DNA of 64,000 bases from Cristatella mucedo. Taxonomy: Eukaryota > Bryozoa > Phylactolaemata > Cristatellidae. The stretch covers positions 5,876,001-5,940,000 of the forward strand of contig WPIO01000005.1 in the NCBI GenBank assembly GCA_009760855.2, written 5' to 3'. Position 1 is the first letter of the stretch, and each line of letters begins with the position of its first letter. A model generated the notes under the pieces. That model had not been told where the DNA came from and did no database searches. It worked only from the letters and a program-made list of their open reading frames with translations. This document shows positions 25,801 through 61,804 of this stretch, piece by piece. A program made the position numbers and the translations under genes.

Positions 25801-28800
25801 CAGCCAGCTGGCTCTTGCCACTGCCGGCAACTCGGCATGCATTCACTTTCAGTCAGGACCATGCCTATTGTCTAGCTACTCACACGACCCTACCACGGTC
25901 CATCAGCAACTTGTATAGTTTGAACTAGAGCCTGCAGCATGGTTGATGGACCAGACACAAACTATGGGAAGGTTGATCAGGTAGTGTGGAGAAAGCCGGA
26001 GTGAAGTAATGACTAATGGCCAGCTAGTGTCGATAAGCAGGCCCTCTTCAGAAAGGCTTATGATCAAACAGCTCATCAAAGCTAGATGCCCAAGAGCTTA
26101 TATTTAAAATTAAATTTTAGTTCTTTTGTTTAGTAGCACCCTATTAGAAGTGAATCTCCATCCAGGCACTTCACATATGCAGCAGGGTTCGAACCACGTT
26201 TGTCAAAGGCGAGCACCTTGAACTTGGTCGTTAAAGGCAAGAGCTTGGGTGAAGTCCACATAAACTATAATGATACAATTTGGCTACATGAGGCTTGGAT
26301 TCACATGTCTGCCACATAATTCCCACTGGTGGCCACATGTTGGACTGCAGCCGTGCACTACTTGCCAATTTACTATTCTTGACCATAATTTACACAGGTT
26401 TGTTGTTCCCGTGCCTTAATAAAAGGAACTCAGTAGATCAGAGTCTGTTCGGTATATTTATTTAAAAATAAGCAGACAGAAAGCATTTTTTTTATATCTC
26501 TTGGATATGCAAAGGCTTGGATATGTTGCAGGTGCCTCCATGCCCCCTGACTGCCATACTGCATTCTTAATGACCTGAGCTAAAAACTTAGAAATGCTTC
26601 AGATGAGCACTTCTTACAAGAAGCCAAGGCTCTGTTCACTGAATAGATTGAGGTGAGACAAACGCCCTCGAATGGTTTTATGGAAACCTGCTCAAACAAG
26701 GATCTAGCCACATTAAAAGAGTACCTCTATTTCAACGGTCAAAAGGCTAGGAATACCCGGGCTTCTTTTCTCAAACATGTGATCCTGTCTGTCACACTCG
26801 TGAGCAAGCCAATTTACAAGATCAGCATTTGTCTGCTTCATGAAGAAAAGCAACCCTGAGTCCACAGGTGTCGACTGTGCAGCTGAAACGTTATCTGCCT
26901 ACTTCACACACTTGTGTAATCTGTTGAATTTTAGCCTCCGTACAGAAACTTTCTTAAGAGTTCTTCAGATTGCATGGCTAAAGTACTTCAGGGCAGCAAA
27001 AAAACTAATTGCTGGCAGATACTATACAACCACTTCGCTGTGCACATTTGTGAAGAACGTTAGCCCAGCCCTGGTTTTCAAAGCTTCGCTCGATATCGCT
27101 TTTCTTCAAATCATTCATAGAAATTGCTTGGCCTTTTAAAGGCCTGGGTTAGAATCATAAGTCAGATTTGGTCACAGCCTAGTTTTGATTCTTTCTTTTT
27201 TCCTAAACGTTCTCGGAGAAAGTAGCTCACGACAAGCAGCTCGTGGCCAAATAAAAAAGAATGGCATACCTAGAACAATTTTATGTCTACTAATTAAATA
27301 AAACCATTCCATTGCAACGTCACTTCTCCATGTGACTACCAACACTACACAGTAATGAAAAGGGGACTATCACAGCATTGGTCCTCAACACGGTAGCATT
27401 GGTATTCATGATCACAACATCATAAGAGATTTGGCACAACGGTTGGTATGGTGGATGAGGCTTGAGCATGAGTCAGATCCTACCGGTCCGATTAAGTCTA
27501 GCCCACCTAGCTCGATGTTCAGACCAGGTAGTTGTGGAGTTTTACAGTGATTTGTACACGATCCCTTGCCAAATCAGCACCTCTCGAGAAGAGATTTATT
27601 ATTTTTATGATTATTACTCACTTCCTCAGCAGCCTAGGTCAATCAGCTAATTTCTTTTTTTTGTTAGACGAGATCAAATCCTTGGGCTAAACTGACTTTA
27701 CCAGAGAAAACTCTCAGATAAAAACCACCGTCTACAGGGCAGTGTGTGGAGTTACAAATAGAGGATACGCATACAACCAATGTCAGCACGAAACTGCCGA
27801 TATCAGCATCACTCGAAATCCAGATTCAAGGTATATGATCGTGAACAAGGTCAGCTTTATGCATTCGGCTTCTCCACACAAGTGATGCACCCAGTGTCAT
27901 TGCACAGCAACATGCAAGACGTCGACACAAGAACATATCTTATCAGCCATACCTGCAGGCTCACAAAGAAAAAAGCAACAGCGATTTAGCAAGCTGCCTT
28001 TGACCGACACCAAACCTAGCAATGCTGTCAATGGAGCTATGGTGGGAGGGCTGCAGTCACTCCTCAAGGGTGTAAAGCCAGGTGGAATGCCCCAGAAGGG
28101 GCAAGCCACACCTTGATCTCACATGACCGTCGACCTTGGGGAAAGGTCAAGGTTCTGCCACAGCCTCCCAGCCCCACGAGACCCCCACCAGTGTCGGCAA
28201 TAAGGCACTGTGACATCTCCCATATTAGCCGAGGCTATTTTAGATAGATCAAACATGGGTTCAGAGTAATAAGTTAAGGCTAACACCTCAACTAATCAGT
28301 GCACAGCAACAAATTCAGAGAAGATATGCTGGTTGGCCGGGCCTAGTGCATAACAGCCTGTTGGGCAAGAGCAAGACACAAACATCCAGCAGCTATGGAC
28401 TTATCAGTAAAGTGAGGTTCACAGCTTTAGCCCTCTGTTAGGGGTTATATGGCATGGGGAAAGGGGACCGGGTGAATGCATCAAATACCGGGTGACAGGA
28501 CGACTAACAAATGGCAGCACGAGATTAACTTATTTTCTCTTCTGCTTTGCAGTAACTTGCACTGGTTGTACTGCAAAAGAATTGAAGAAAACAAAGGCAG
28601 CTGTAAGACAAAGTGTGCCTAGCCGAAGAACATACTTATGGGAACACTACTGACATAATCTGCTAGATCCACATACTTAGGATAAGCTGATTTAACGAGT
28701 AATAATGAAAAGCACTAGATCTTTGGCCAAGGCTTAATTGACTATTAAATTTGCAGGGATTGTCATCCAGGCTGCCAATAATGTGTTTATGTAGACAGAC

Positions 28801-31643
28801 AAGGGCAGTACACGGCCGGCAAGTCAATTTCTGAGTATCTGGTACGAAACTATTGAGCAAGGTGAAACAGCTACAAGCAGCAAGCACCTCTCATATCCAC
28901 GTGATGATTTGCATGGGAGCCGTCAGGGCTGCCACTTAAGCACTGTTATTCTGTATTTGCTCTTTGGTCAAGTTGGTGTTACATCAACATGGCTTTGAGT
29001 CATTTCACAGGACGGCCATCAGCCACAAAAAATGGGCCTGGTACATTGGTAGGATAGAAGCAGCTCAGCACACGACCTCTTGCAAGAATATCGCTTGCTG
29101 GAGGATCACAGCAGTCTCTGCATGGCATGGTAGTCGTGGCAAGAGAGCCACGTTCAAAACCGTTATCTGCAATGCGTGACGGCATGGCGGCAAAAGCTTT
29201 GCAGCTGGTTCTGATGGGACCAGCCAAGAAAGGAGGCAGATAGCATTAGCTTGTCATTGTAAAAATGTGTGCACATCCACATAAGAGATCATGAATATAA
29301 TGGGAGCATCACAGTAATAGTTCAAAGAGAGTAATGGCAGTGTTAGTTCCTATGCTCCCTACACAGTATTGGCTCTTGAAAAACGGGTTCAGCAAGCAGT
29401 AAATGAGTCTTTCAATGTTTAGATTCAAGGACATAAGGTGGCCACTGCTTAACATTGCCATAAGAGTATATCTCAGAATTTTAGCATTGCCATAATAGTA
29501 CATTCAAATGGATGAATGAGTAACAACTGCACAAAGCAATTTCTTCGAGTGGCATTAGAGCTAAGCCTGGAGCTGCCATCTGCTCATTTGAGCTAAGCTT
29601 GGGTGCTGCCATCTGCTGCTTGCCTACTTTCGAGGCCAGAGCGGGCCACAGGAATCTTAAAAAGCACCCCCCTCTTAAGCAACAGCAGCAAGTCTGAATG
29701 CTTGCCTTTCCACCACATCACAAACTAATATTACCTCGACACGTTTCACAGATCAGCACTTTTTTAAGGCCGGAATATTCTAGCTATGCACAGTAGCCAC
29801 TTAAAACAATCTCTCAGTAGCTCCTAATCAACCATCGTTAGCACCTAAACAGAAGCTCTTTGACATTCCTTAGAGCTGCAGGCATCTAGGTTACATGTAC
29901 GCAGGATGTACACATGCAACGAGCCAACTGCTTGTAACACCCTAACAACGACAGAGATTTCCCGAGTTCGTCAAGCAATTCATGGGCCGATAGATAAGAA
30001 GCAGCAACTACTGCCAGATCACCTACTATTGAAAACATGGTATGCTCTCGCAGGTCGATCGAATGGCTCGGTCAGAAGAGTTTCTCGCCTTCAAGACAGG
30101 CAAGTTGTGCATTGCAACATCATTTATATTGCCAGCAGGTGAGAAGCTAAGGTGTCGGCGAAGGCATGCTTTGAACATGCCCAGCATCAAGCAGATTTAC
30201 GAGACATAATACTTGCCATTTAGAGGAGCATATCAAGGGATTTATTGATGAGCCCAGAATTATTATGCAAAGCAAAGATAAACTAACCAGTATAGCAGTG
30301 CCAACCTCAAGCATCAGTAGGATAAATCAAACAGTTCACCAGCAGCTTAGTACATACCATTACGTAAGACACCGAGAATTAGGGAACCATCAATCGAAGC
30401 AGTATCCAATACATTTATGAACATTATATGGTACTATTAAAGACTACCTCTCAATTGCCGGATAAGCTATGCATATAAACGCCTTTGAGATCTGAGAGCA
30501 TTTAAACGCCATTTGAGATCTGAGATGTGGTATTCATTTTTTAATATAAAAACGACGATAACGGCTGCTTGCAAGCCCAATCTGACAGATGGTGATGCAA
30601 GGGGTTCCGCCGAGAAGCCAGCAGGCATCATGAGTGCATTCGGGTGCTTTGAGTGCGTCCGCCTGCACAAAAGCAGCATCATTCACAAACACCAGCTAGT
30701 AAAGGATAATGCATGCTGCTGTAAGCTGCCTAAGCTGCCTGCGTGCTGTTCACACTGGCCTAACCAGTTTTGAATGTCCTCCACCGGAGGCATGTCCTCT
30801 CACCAAAACTAAATAAACTGCAACCTTACAGCATCCATTTACAAAACAGGACTGCCCCATAAATATTAGAAACTAATTTGTGGTGAACAATCGGCATCTT
30901 AAAAAGTAAAAACAAATCTACTGGCTGATTACCATGGCTGACTCAGAAAAACGCACAAACATAAGGTCGCCTTCTGCACAGTCAGCAGAGGCAGGCTAAC
31001 AGCTAGCAAATCGTTGCAGAGCAACACAACAGGAGGCCCCGGTCAGTGTACAGCGCTTCCCAGTGGCATGGGTCCAGCTTCAAAGCCTGAGGTAAAACGA
31101 ACAGAGCCCCACCATTAAAAAACCGGCCTGAAGCTGAATGGCCACATTGTTCGATGCAAATGCAACATGGCAAGGCAGATGGCAAAGTAAAATCAACTGC
31201 TTATTAATAAGGTAGCAATGGATACAACACGAGAAGCAATCCCCAGCTGATTAATCCGAAAGTCCTATAAGTTGAGAATTTGACCCAGTGGTTTAGGTGC
31301 TCGCCAGACTAAGGTCTAGCCTAGGTCGTGGGCTCGAGCCCCGTGGCATACGTGAAGCGCCTGAACACTGATTAAGCTCTTAGGACGCTATCTAACGAAT
31401 TATATTTTTATTTAAAAACAATTCTGGCAGTGCGAAGACGGTCCAACCGTAAACCCGAAGGTCAATAGAGGCTTTACATGTGCGTAGGCGTGCACAGGAA
31501 CCAATATATTAAGGAATATAGCTGTCATTAGAAGCGGGAACGCAGAAGCGGAAACAAACCTTGTTATCTGGTACGAATGTAGACTGCGCATTGGCCGCAA
31601 CCCATGCTTCAGCAAACGTCTCCAAAGCTGACTGGAAGTCCAT
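14653..31643 (-). CDS. dve: Dve/SATB-like (Compass class) twin-homeodomain transcription factor
   Basis: Six coding exons on the minus strand join with consistent phases: 31643-31560, 25606-25498, 20329-20147, 16775-16649, 16267-16171 and 16038-14653. They give about 661 residues. Residues 64-167 resemble the CMP/ULD-like oligomerisation domain of SATB proteins (PIRCLVEKV..., LGYSVPESTSAKG, IHIKNWKAMPIDG). Residues 168-225 resemble the CUTL domain (CPIAQEVVEKIVTGSIDASP). Two homeodomains lie at about 257-327 and 570-642, with WFKNARAAQRR and WFKNHRAKVKR. Both have Lys at position 50 and about ten extra residues between helices 2 and 3. Acidic runs (about 341-353, 427-436) and an IKKE SUMO-type site (about 489-492) lie between them. 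This order is that of Drosophila Defective proventriculus, a nuclear regulator. The ATG at 31643 is inferred; the exon before it looks non-coding. Confidence 0.85.
16171..16267 (-). CDS. dve: dve-like exon: first part of CUTL domain
   Basis: Acceptor 'ccattttcag', donor GTATGA. Encodes CGPSDDLKEKLLHLLVKQSR and then DLLQTTGCPIAQ, 33 codons counting the split Ile. It aligns in form with the SATB segment that follows the CMP domain and leads into the CUTL helices. Phase 2 in, phase 0 out. Confidence 0.85.
16649..16775 (-). CDS. dve: dve-like exon: second half of CMP/ULD-like domain
   Basis: Acceptor 'tttatcctgctttag', donor GTACGT. Encodes GAIHIKNWKAMPIDG, then DNVSATVEDILGDL and QATLKITMT. The pattern W..M/VP......A/DATV.D.L.D....TLKI is that of the second half of the SATB CMP domain. 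Phase 1 in, phase 2 out. Confidence 0.85.
16856..19790. other. dve-like intron (between the two CMP exons), no feature recognised
   Basis: Lies within the intron 16776-20146. There are no LINEs and no recognisable exon. The longest ORF (18335-18595, plus) has no known domain. A short (AAT)-type run lies at about 16815-16850. Confidence 0.4.
19793..19840. repeat. (AT)n microsatellite
   Basis: About 24 uninterrupted AT dinucleotides inside a dve-like intron. Confidence 0.95.
19858..19986 (-). repeat. tRNA-derived SINE, family A, minus orientation
   Basis: Reads 'gtatagcaccctaag...aatctcgatccagacgcttca' (the LINE-like tail), then 'gggctcgaacccac' (B box) and 'cctagccaaacca' (A-box side), i.e. 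the reverse of the copy at 61805-61965. Confidence 0.7.
20147..20329 (-). CDS. dve: dve-like exon: first half of CMP/ULD-like domain
   Basis: Acceptor 'gggtttctttcag', donor GTATGT. Encodes 61 codons counting the split Val: VKLLPIRCLVEKVVSGRKPD, then YAVVPGCSLFRDIVQTALIK and LGYSVPESTSAK. The 'LP..C.VE.....V...SLF..IV..AL..LGYS....A.AKG' pattern matches SATB CMP. Phase 1 on both sides. Confidence 0.88.
20950..21015. repeat. Short inverted repeat in a dve-like intron
   Basis: The arms tttgctatacatgtc (20950-20964) and gacatgtatagcaaa (21001-21015) are exact inverted copies with a 36-base loop. It could be a small foldback element or a structured intron RNA; no other copy was noticed. Confidence 0.7.
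21016..23265. other. dve-like intron, no gene recognised
   Basis: Apart from an imperfect inverted repeat at 22831-22898 (tagtagccat..atatgtag and its complement with a 4-base gap), I see no exon or mobile element. Confidence 0.4.
23269..23640 (-). mobile_element. LINE fragment, distinct subfamily
   Basis: A minus-strand ORF at 23269-23529 reads SLAPTYLSDLIAPP and KSLANRAFSSDA, the L2-type RT C-terminus. It differs from the main family (MAPAYLSDILPHQ, KSLGDRAFSSYAP) enough to be another subfamily. It is the only clear LINE coding fragment in the dve-like gene and lies in the sense orientation. Confidence 0.7.
25498..25606 (-). CDS. dve: dve-like exon 3, linker before CMP domain
   Basis: Acceptor 'ttatgttgttttag', donor GTACAG. 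The 36 codons read NHKQRPDRAQVMAGEVPD, then SSASTSSRV and LPSTPSSAG, a Ser/Thr/Pro-rich linker. Phases (0 in, 1 out) fit both neighbours. No domain is recognised; assignment rests on phase, strand and position. Confidence 0.7.
26128..26250 (-). repeat. tRNA-derived SINE, family A, minus orientation
   Basis: Tail 'tagcaccctattagaagtgaatctccatccaggcacttc', then 'agggttcgaacca' and 'gcgagcaccttgaac'. Same structure as the copy at 19858-19986. Confidence 0.65.
26251..31265. other. Large dve-like intron, no exon recognised
   Basis: Most of the 5.9-kb intron between coding exons 1 and 2. A minus-strand ORF at 29000-29227 (75 codons, sense to the gene) has reasonable composition but no recognised domain. 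There are no LINE bodies, only SINEs near the two ends. Confidence 0.4.
31270..31412 (+). repeat. tRNA-derived SINE, family A
   Basis: A-box-like 'gacccagtggtttaggtgctcg', B-box-like 'gtgggctcgagcccc', then the tail 'gtgaagcgcctgaacactga' and 'ttaggacgctatctaacg', ending in an AT-rich run. It is antisense to the dve-like gene. Confidence 0.75.
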
Positions 31644-31657
31644 ATAAACGCCCCAAG
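31560..31657 (-). CDS. dve: dve-like exon 2 with probable start codon
   Basis: Acceptor 'ttttattttcag' before 31657, donor GTTTGT after 31560. The ATG at 31643 opens MDFQSALETFAEAW, then VAANAQSTFVPDNK, in phase with exon 3. The 14 bases before the ATG would be 5' UTR. The frame also stays open to the acceptor, so translation could begin further upstream, but the only upstream exon I can find has an in-frame stop at its donor. The MDFQSALETFAEAW helix is conserved-looking, but I cannot name a domain. Confidence 0.7.
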
Positions 31658-31952
31658 CTGAAAATAAAATCCATGCAGTCATTCGTACTGCGGATGATCG
31701 CTGCTGGTGAAATACTCTTACAGCGGTGGGTATCTAATGGTGCATGAGAAAACAGCGACCGCTACCTGATACCGCCCATGGTCGACAGCCATTCTTAAGA
31801 AATTATGTTTGAAAAGAGGCGCATCGCCTTTTAGCAGAGAAATCCGAACCTCATAGCTGTCCACGACCTCGAAGCACTACCTATGAGTAAATCACCCTTT
31901 CGGCGCGGGTCGCCGGCACACATTCACGATATGTCCGCCGCAGGCAACTCAC

Positions 31953-32024
31953 CTATTCAAAGCGGACGAGTTGCGACTCCGAAGCTGTGTCACAGTCAAT
32001 CTGCATCAGCCATACTGACATCAT
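31953..32024 (-). other. Candidate 5' non-coding exon of dve-like gene with a 24-codon uORF
   Basis: A strong donor (TAG|GTGAGT) follows position 31953 on the minus strand. Just upstream, an ATG at 32024 opens 23 codons (MMSVWLMQIDCDTASESQL, then VRFE) whose TAG stop is the last three bases before the donor. This looks like a first exon with an upstream ORF that may dampen translation of the main ORF. The transcription start is not defined. Confidence 0.45.
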
Positions 32025-32029
32025 AATCG

Positions 32030-32510
32030 TAAATTTGTCGAGAAAAGTGGCTCAGTTAAAGCAGCACCGACGACCGCGACGTTCAATGCGGAGGCTTCGC
32101 CGGCGCAGGTAGACGTCGCCACTGAGGCGTCGCTAGTGCTAGTATTGGCAGATCTTTTGCGTGAACGCCAACTGCGGCCCCGATTACATAACCCCGGCGC
32201 TTCCGTCCCGCAAGAATGCGAGTCGAAAACTAATTGTTACTTGAAAACTCAGGGCAGATGGCGTACCCTCCACCTTAACGGAAGCTGCGTAAGTTTCCTG
32301 CGTCCCTGGCTGAGAAATGACGTCTTCGCACCGCTGTCATACGATCCCGAGTGGCCCCCGCCGGGAACAGCGCTTGAATGGCAGCTTTAAGCGCTCTTCC
32401 ACTACTTCATATATAAAATTGAGTATGCATTTATGTCATTACTCGTCCAATCTCACTGATGCGCTTCGCATTGCACTTTCGCTTCGTCCAGCACTCGACA
32501 CATAGTGACG
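32030..32510. promoter_or_regulatory. Divergent promoter region between dve-like gene and TM9SF1
   Basis: GC- and CpG-rich sequence (32040-32370) lies between the candidate first exon of the minus-strand gene and the TM9SF1 start. On the TM9SF1 side are TATATAAAA at 32410-32418, a CCAAT at about 32447 and an initiator-like 'tctcact' at about 32450, giving a 5' UTR of roughly 60 bases. The layout suggests a shared, bidirectional control region. Confidence 0.5.
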
Positions 32511-58502
<25,992 letters not shown>

Positions 58503-58599
58503 GTAAGTAGATCTTAAATTCTGTTACCTTGGTTGTACATTATCATTTGATTCGTGTTTTACATTATCATTATCATTTGTGTGAGATTGAGCTAACTGA

Positions 58600-58745
58600 C
58601 ATAGCGCTCCACTGGGTCTCACATTTCACTACCGAGGTCGTGAATTCCCGTCCTGCTGCAGGCAATTCATTATTGCCCACTGAAAGTTGGAGGGGATATA
58701 AGCCGCTATGGCCTTTCTGGTATTATATAATTACTGCTGTTAAAT
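58600..58745 (+). repeat. tRNA-derived SINE, family B
   Basis: 'catagcgctccactgggtct', 'gaggtcgtgaattcccgtcc', then 'gcaattcattattgcccactgaaag' and 'aagccgctatggcc'. It matches the layout of the copies at 3183-3345 and 61640-61780. Confidence 0.5.
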
Positions 58746-58859
58746 CAGCTGGAGTCTACCCTTTACTGATACTGAGTTTTGAGCTAGGCAGGTGTAAATT
58801 GCTGTGTGAGTTGGCTTTCGCATGTTGTCGGTGTTTTCTTGCTTTGAAAACTTGACCAG

Positions 58860-59440
58860 GATCTTATTTAAATATAGAAGTGGAACGATGACTGTTGCTG
58901 TACTTTAAATCAATCATTGTGAATATGATGCATACTTCAGGGAGTCGTGTGATGTAGAATTGCACTATTGTTGAATGCTGGCAGGATTATTTGAATTAAG
59001 TGGTTCATATATGAATCTTGTATTTAATCTGAGAAATCAGTTAAACTTCTGCCCGTGTTCATTCATAGTGCAGTATAGGACGCAATGGTTCAGCCCATAT
59101 GCAGTATGCACTCACATGCAAGTATTGAGGAAGTGCTTTAAACACTGTTTATTAGCAACTATTTGCCATATGCAGTATGAGCCAACTTTTACATAAATTA
59201 TTGTTTACCTGCAAAATGAACCCACTTTTGATGGTCGGCTTGAGAATAACTGTCAGAAATGAAGACACCCCGACATCCTAGAACGACATTTTGCCTTCAA
59301 AAATGGCAGGATGTGTTTTTATGTGTAGTCAGGTAGCCTTACTCGCAATTCAAACGGCTCAAGGTTTTCTTGGACTCACACTTATGCATGGGAAATGAGT
59401 TTATTTTTCGCTTCAAATGACACTAATTTTTAGTGGTTGT
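58860..59440. other. TM9SF1 intron 11, unassigned
   Basis: No exon or mobile element was recognised. A 73-codon ORF at 58975-59196 has no domain. Confidence 0.4.
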
Positions 59441-59454
59441 ACCTACGTGAAAAT

Positions 59455-60375
59455 GGATAGTCTTGACTATGGAGCTGATGTGTCATCTAGCAACAATTAT
59501 TTTGAAACACGACGTCTGGGTTGAGGCTACAGGAGAGGTGCTGACAGATCAAATTTTGAGGGTATAACTTTCCTGTGTGTGAATGACTTGAGGGTCACTC
59601 TTAACTTTCTTTGTCACCGTTCAACCTAATAAATAGGCAGTTACTTTCTTCCGAAAACCTAGTGAGAAAAGAAAAAAATTGAAAATATAATTGATCTGTA
59701 CAGCACCCTTAGAGAATGTAATCTCTATCCAGATGCTTTGCATATGATGCAGGGCTCAAGCCCACGACCTCGGTCGTCAAATGCAAGCACTTTATCGCTG
59801 TGCCGAACCAGGATCAAAGCATCGGTAGAGCTTAGTATCATCTGCATAGAAGTAAATACATAGATTGTGCTTGGCAATTACATCAGCAACGTTCTCCGAA
59901 GAGCAAGGTCTCTCTTGGCTTTCTTTGTTCTTGATATCTTTAGCTATAATGTGATTTACTTCCTCCCAAGCAGAAACTGACCGAGCTCCCTTTGACTTTG
60001 CTGAGGGCAATAGAAGGGAGAGTATATATGGGGAAAAGAAGGGGGCATAGTACAAATCCCTGGGGTATACTTTCCAAATTCCTGAAGTACTCTATACTTC
60101 AACGGCATGCCTGAAGCAGTGCTCTTGACGTCTACACTGTAATCTTTCACTAAGATGGGATCTAGACTACTGAAGTGCAATGCCTCTGAGACCCATGTGA
60201 AACACTGGGTGCTAACGGTTGACATTGTGATCAGAGATATCAAACGCTTCCGAGAGATCCGGCAGAACTAGCAGAAAGACGAGCTTCATTAACATTCCTT
60301 AGAAGGTCGTTATGCACTTGCAGTCGACTGGAAGTGATTAGTTCTAAATCCTAACTGGAATTAAATTACTCAGGT
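59455..60375 (-). mobile_element. LINE copy interrupted by a SINE and a second insert
   Basis: RT-derived sequence at 59455-59640 ('gactatggagctgatgtgtcatctagc', minus) resumes at 59815 ('atcatctgcatagaagt...gattgtgcttggcaattacatcagcaa', the YADD region; minus-strand peptide IYFYADDTKLYRCFDP). It continues to about 60375. The SINE at 59695-59812 lies in the gap. About 110 further bases (59893-59997) of non-LINE sequence interrupt it again. Strongly decayed. Confidence 0.7.
59695..59812 (-). repeat. tRNA-derived SINE, family A, nested in a LINE
   Basis: 'tacagcacccttagagaatgtaatctctatccagatgctt', then 'gggctcaagcccacgacctcgg' and 'gctgtgccgaacca'. Flanked on both sides by parts of one older LINE copy. 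Confidence 0.75.
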
Positions 60376-60414
60376 TTATTTTTTAATGTTCTTCCTCTGC
60401 AATAAGTAGCAAAT

Positions 60415-61135
60415 AGTACAAAACATGGCAGCTAAGCTAAAGAAGGGGTTATCGGGAAAGCGATAAGTTTCGATTCGGTTCGAAAGAGGCTTTCACAGCA
60501 ATGTATTTATAGAATTGCCAGCAAAGGCAAGCCGTTAAAAAGCCGTCTGCAATGGGGCACACTTTACAGCTGACGACTCGAGCTGTGTTCATTGGACAAA
60601 CAAAGGTAAATTAATAAACGCAGAAGGCAGACTGAAGAATTTCGTCAGCCTTAGAAAAGGTTAAGAGTACCGACCGCGAGACTGCTGAAAATATACTCTC
60701 AAGTGTAGTGGTGGTGGGAGTGTGCTTTTTTGGTCATGTTTTTCGGCTTCTTGCATCGGAACTTTTCACCTCATTAATGGGATTGTGGATACGAAAGTGT
60801 ACATAGACATAGTCTAAAATGTTTCTTTGCCCTCTGTCAGAGATCTTGCTGGTTAGGACTAGATTTGGTAGATGGATAATGACTGCAAGCATTCTTCAAG
60901 GGCATTAAAGCTATTCTTTGCAGGCTCGGATGTCTGAGTTCTTTGTTTGCCGAGAGAATCTCCCTATCCCAACCCTGTTGAGCATATTTGGGACAGGTTG
61001 GAGCACTCACTTAGAGCCGAGAACTGTGTCTCATCATGTCCCGAACACTTTTTTAGACGGCTTAAGCAACTGTGGTGTTGCATAACTCCTGCTTGCCGGA
61101 AGCTGACCGAGTCAGTGCCCCTAAATACAGGAAGT
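60415..61135 (+). pseudogene. Tc1/mariner-type transposase remnant
   Basis: In plus-strand frames: GGGSVLFWSCFSASCIG (about 60711-60760), GIVDTKVYIDI (about 60780-60812), DNDCKHSSRAL (about 60873-60905) and ESPYPNPVEHIWDRLEHSLRA (about 60955-61020). These correspond to the 'GGGSVMVWGCFS', 'DNDPKHTS' and 'SPDLNPIEHLWD' blocks of Tc1-like DDE transposases, in order. The second Asp and the Glu survive. The region of the first Asp seems deleted or scrambled, and several stops and frameshifts occur. The start 'atggcagctaagctaaag' at 60425 may be the old N-terminus. No terminal inverted repeats were found. Confidence 0.75.
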
Positions 61136-61251
61136 TATTAATGATAGGGGTATTCCGAATGATGTATCCATTCGTGCATGTGTGGTCTTGGTTCTTGTAC
61201 CAGGAAATATTAAAGCGCCTGATGTGAATGTATTGAGTGCTCTTAGACGAA

Positions 61252-61480
61252 GATAGTAATAATAATATATTTGTATAGCACTATCAGAGAACTGAATCTC
61301 TCTCTTTCTCTCTAGGCGTTTTACAGATGCTGCATACAAAGCATTACCATTTGTTTGTCGGTAAAATCTGCAAGTAGCAGGCATTGTGTAAGCAGGTATG
61401 CACACGAGGGACGTATCACAAAGAACCACCAAATACTGTAATAAAAAGGTGCGTTTAAGATTAAATCATTCGACTGGCGA
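61252..61480 (-). mobile_element. LINE 3' end with SINE-like tail variant
   Basis: (AAT)n at 61256-61268, then 'tttgtatagcactatcagagaactgaatctctctc' and 'aggcgttttacagatgctgc', followed by diverged UTR to about 61480. Its terminal 'gtatagca' is the version seen in the SINEs, unlike the 'cttgataaagcgc' of most LINE copies. Confidence 0.7.
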
Positions 61481-61639
61481 GATAGTAGCTTGATCGAGGT
61501 ATCAGCCGGCTTTTGTAAATACTTTTGTGCGTTTGAGTTTATGTGCTATTTGGCATACGTGCAACTATCAGTAATTGCAAAATGCCTGCAGTAGCTCATA
61601 GCATGATTATATCTGTTTATCCAGTTATGCTCGAGTATA

Positions 61640-61780
61640 TATCCCACTGGGTCCTAGCCTAGGACATAAGGTGCTTGCTCTTCACGACCCAGGTCGTGGG
61701 TTCGAGTAGTTTAGCAGGTGATCCACTGCAAGAGGTGGTGATAGCCGTAAAGGCTCTTCCACTGCTATATAAAATATAAT
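61640..61780 (+). repeat. tRNA-derived SINE, family B
   Basis: 'cctaggacataaggtgcttgc', 'ggtcgtgggttcgagtag' (B box), then 'gatagccgtaaaggctcttccactgctat'. Best-preserved family-B copy. Confidence 0.6.
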
Positions 61781-61804
61781 TCATTTGTATAGCAACCAAA
61801 GAGA

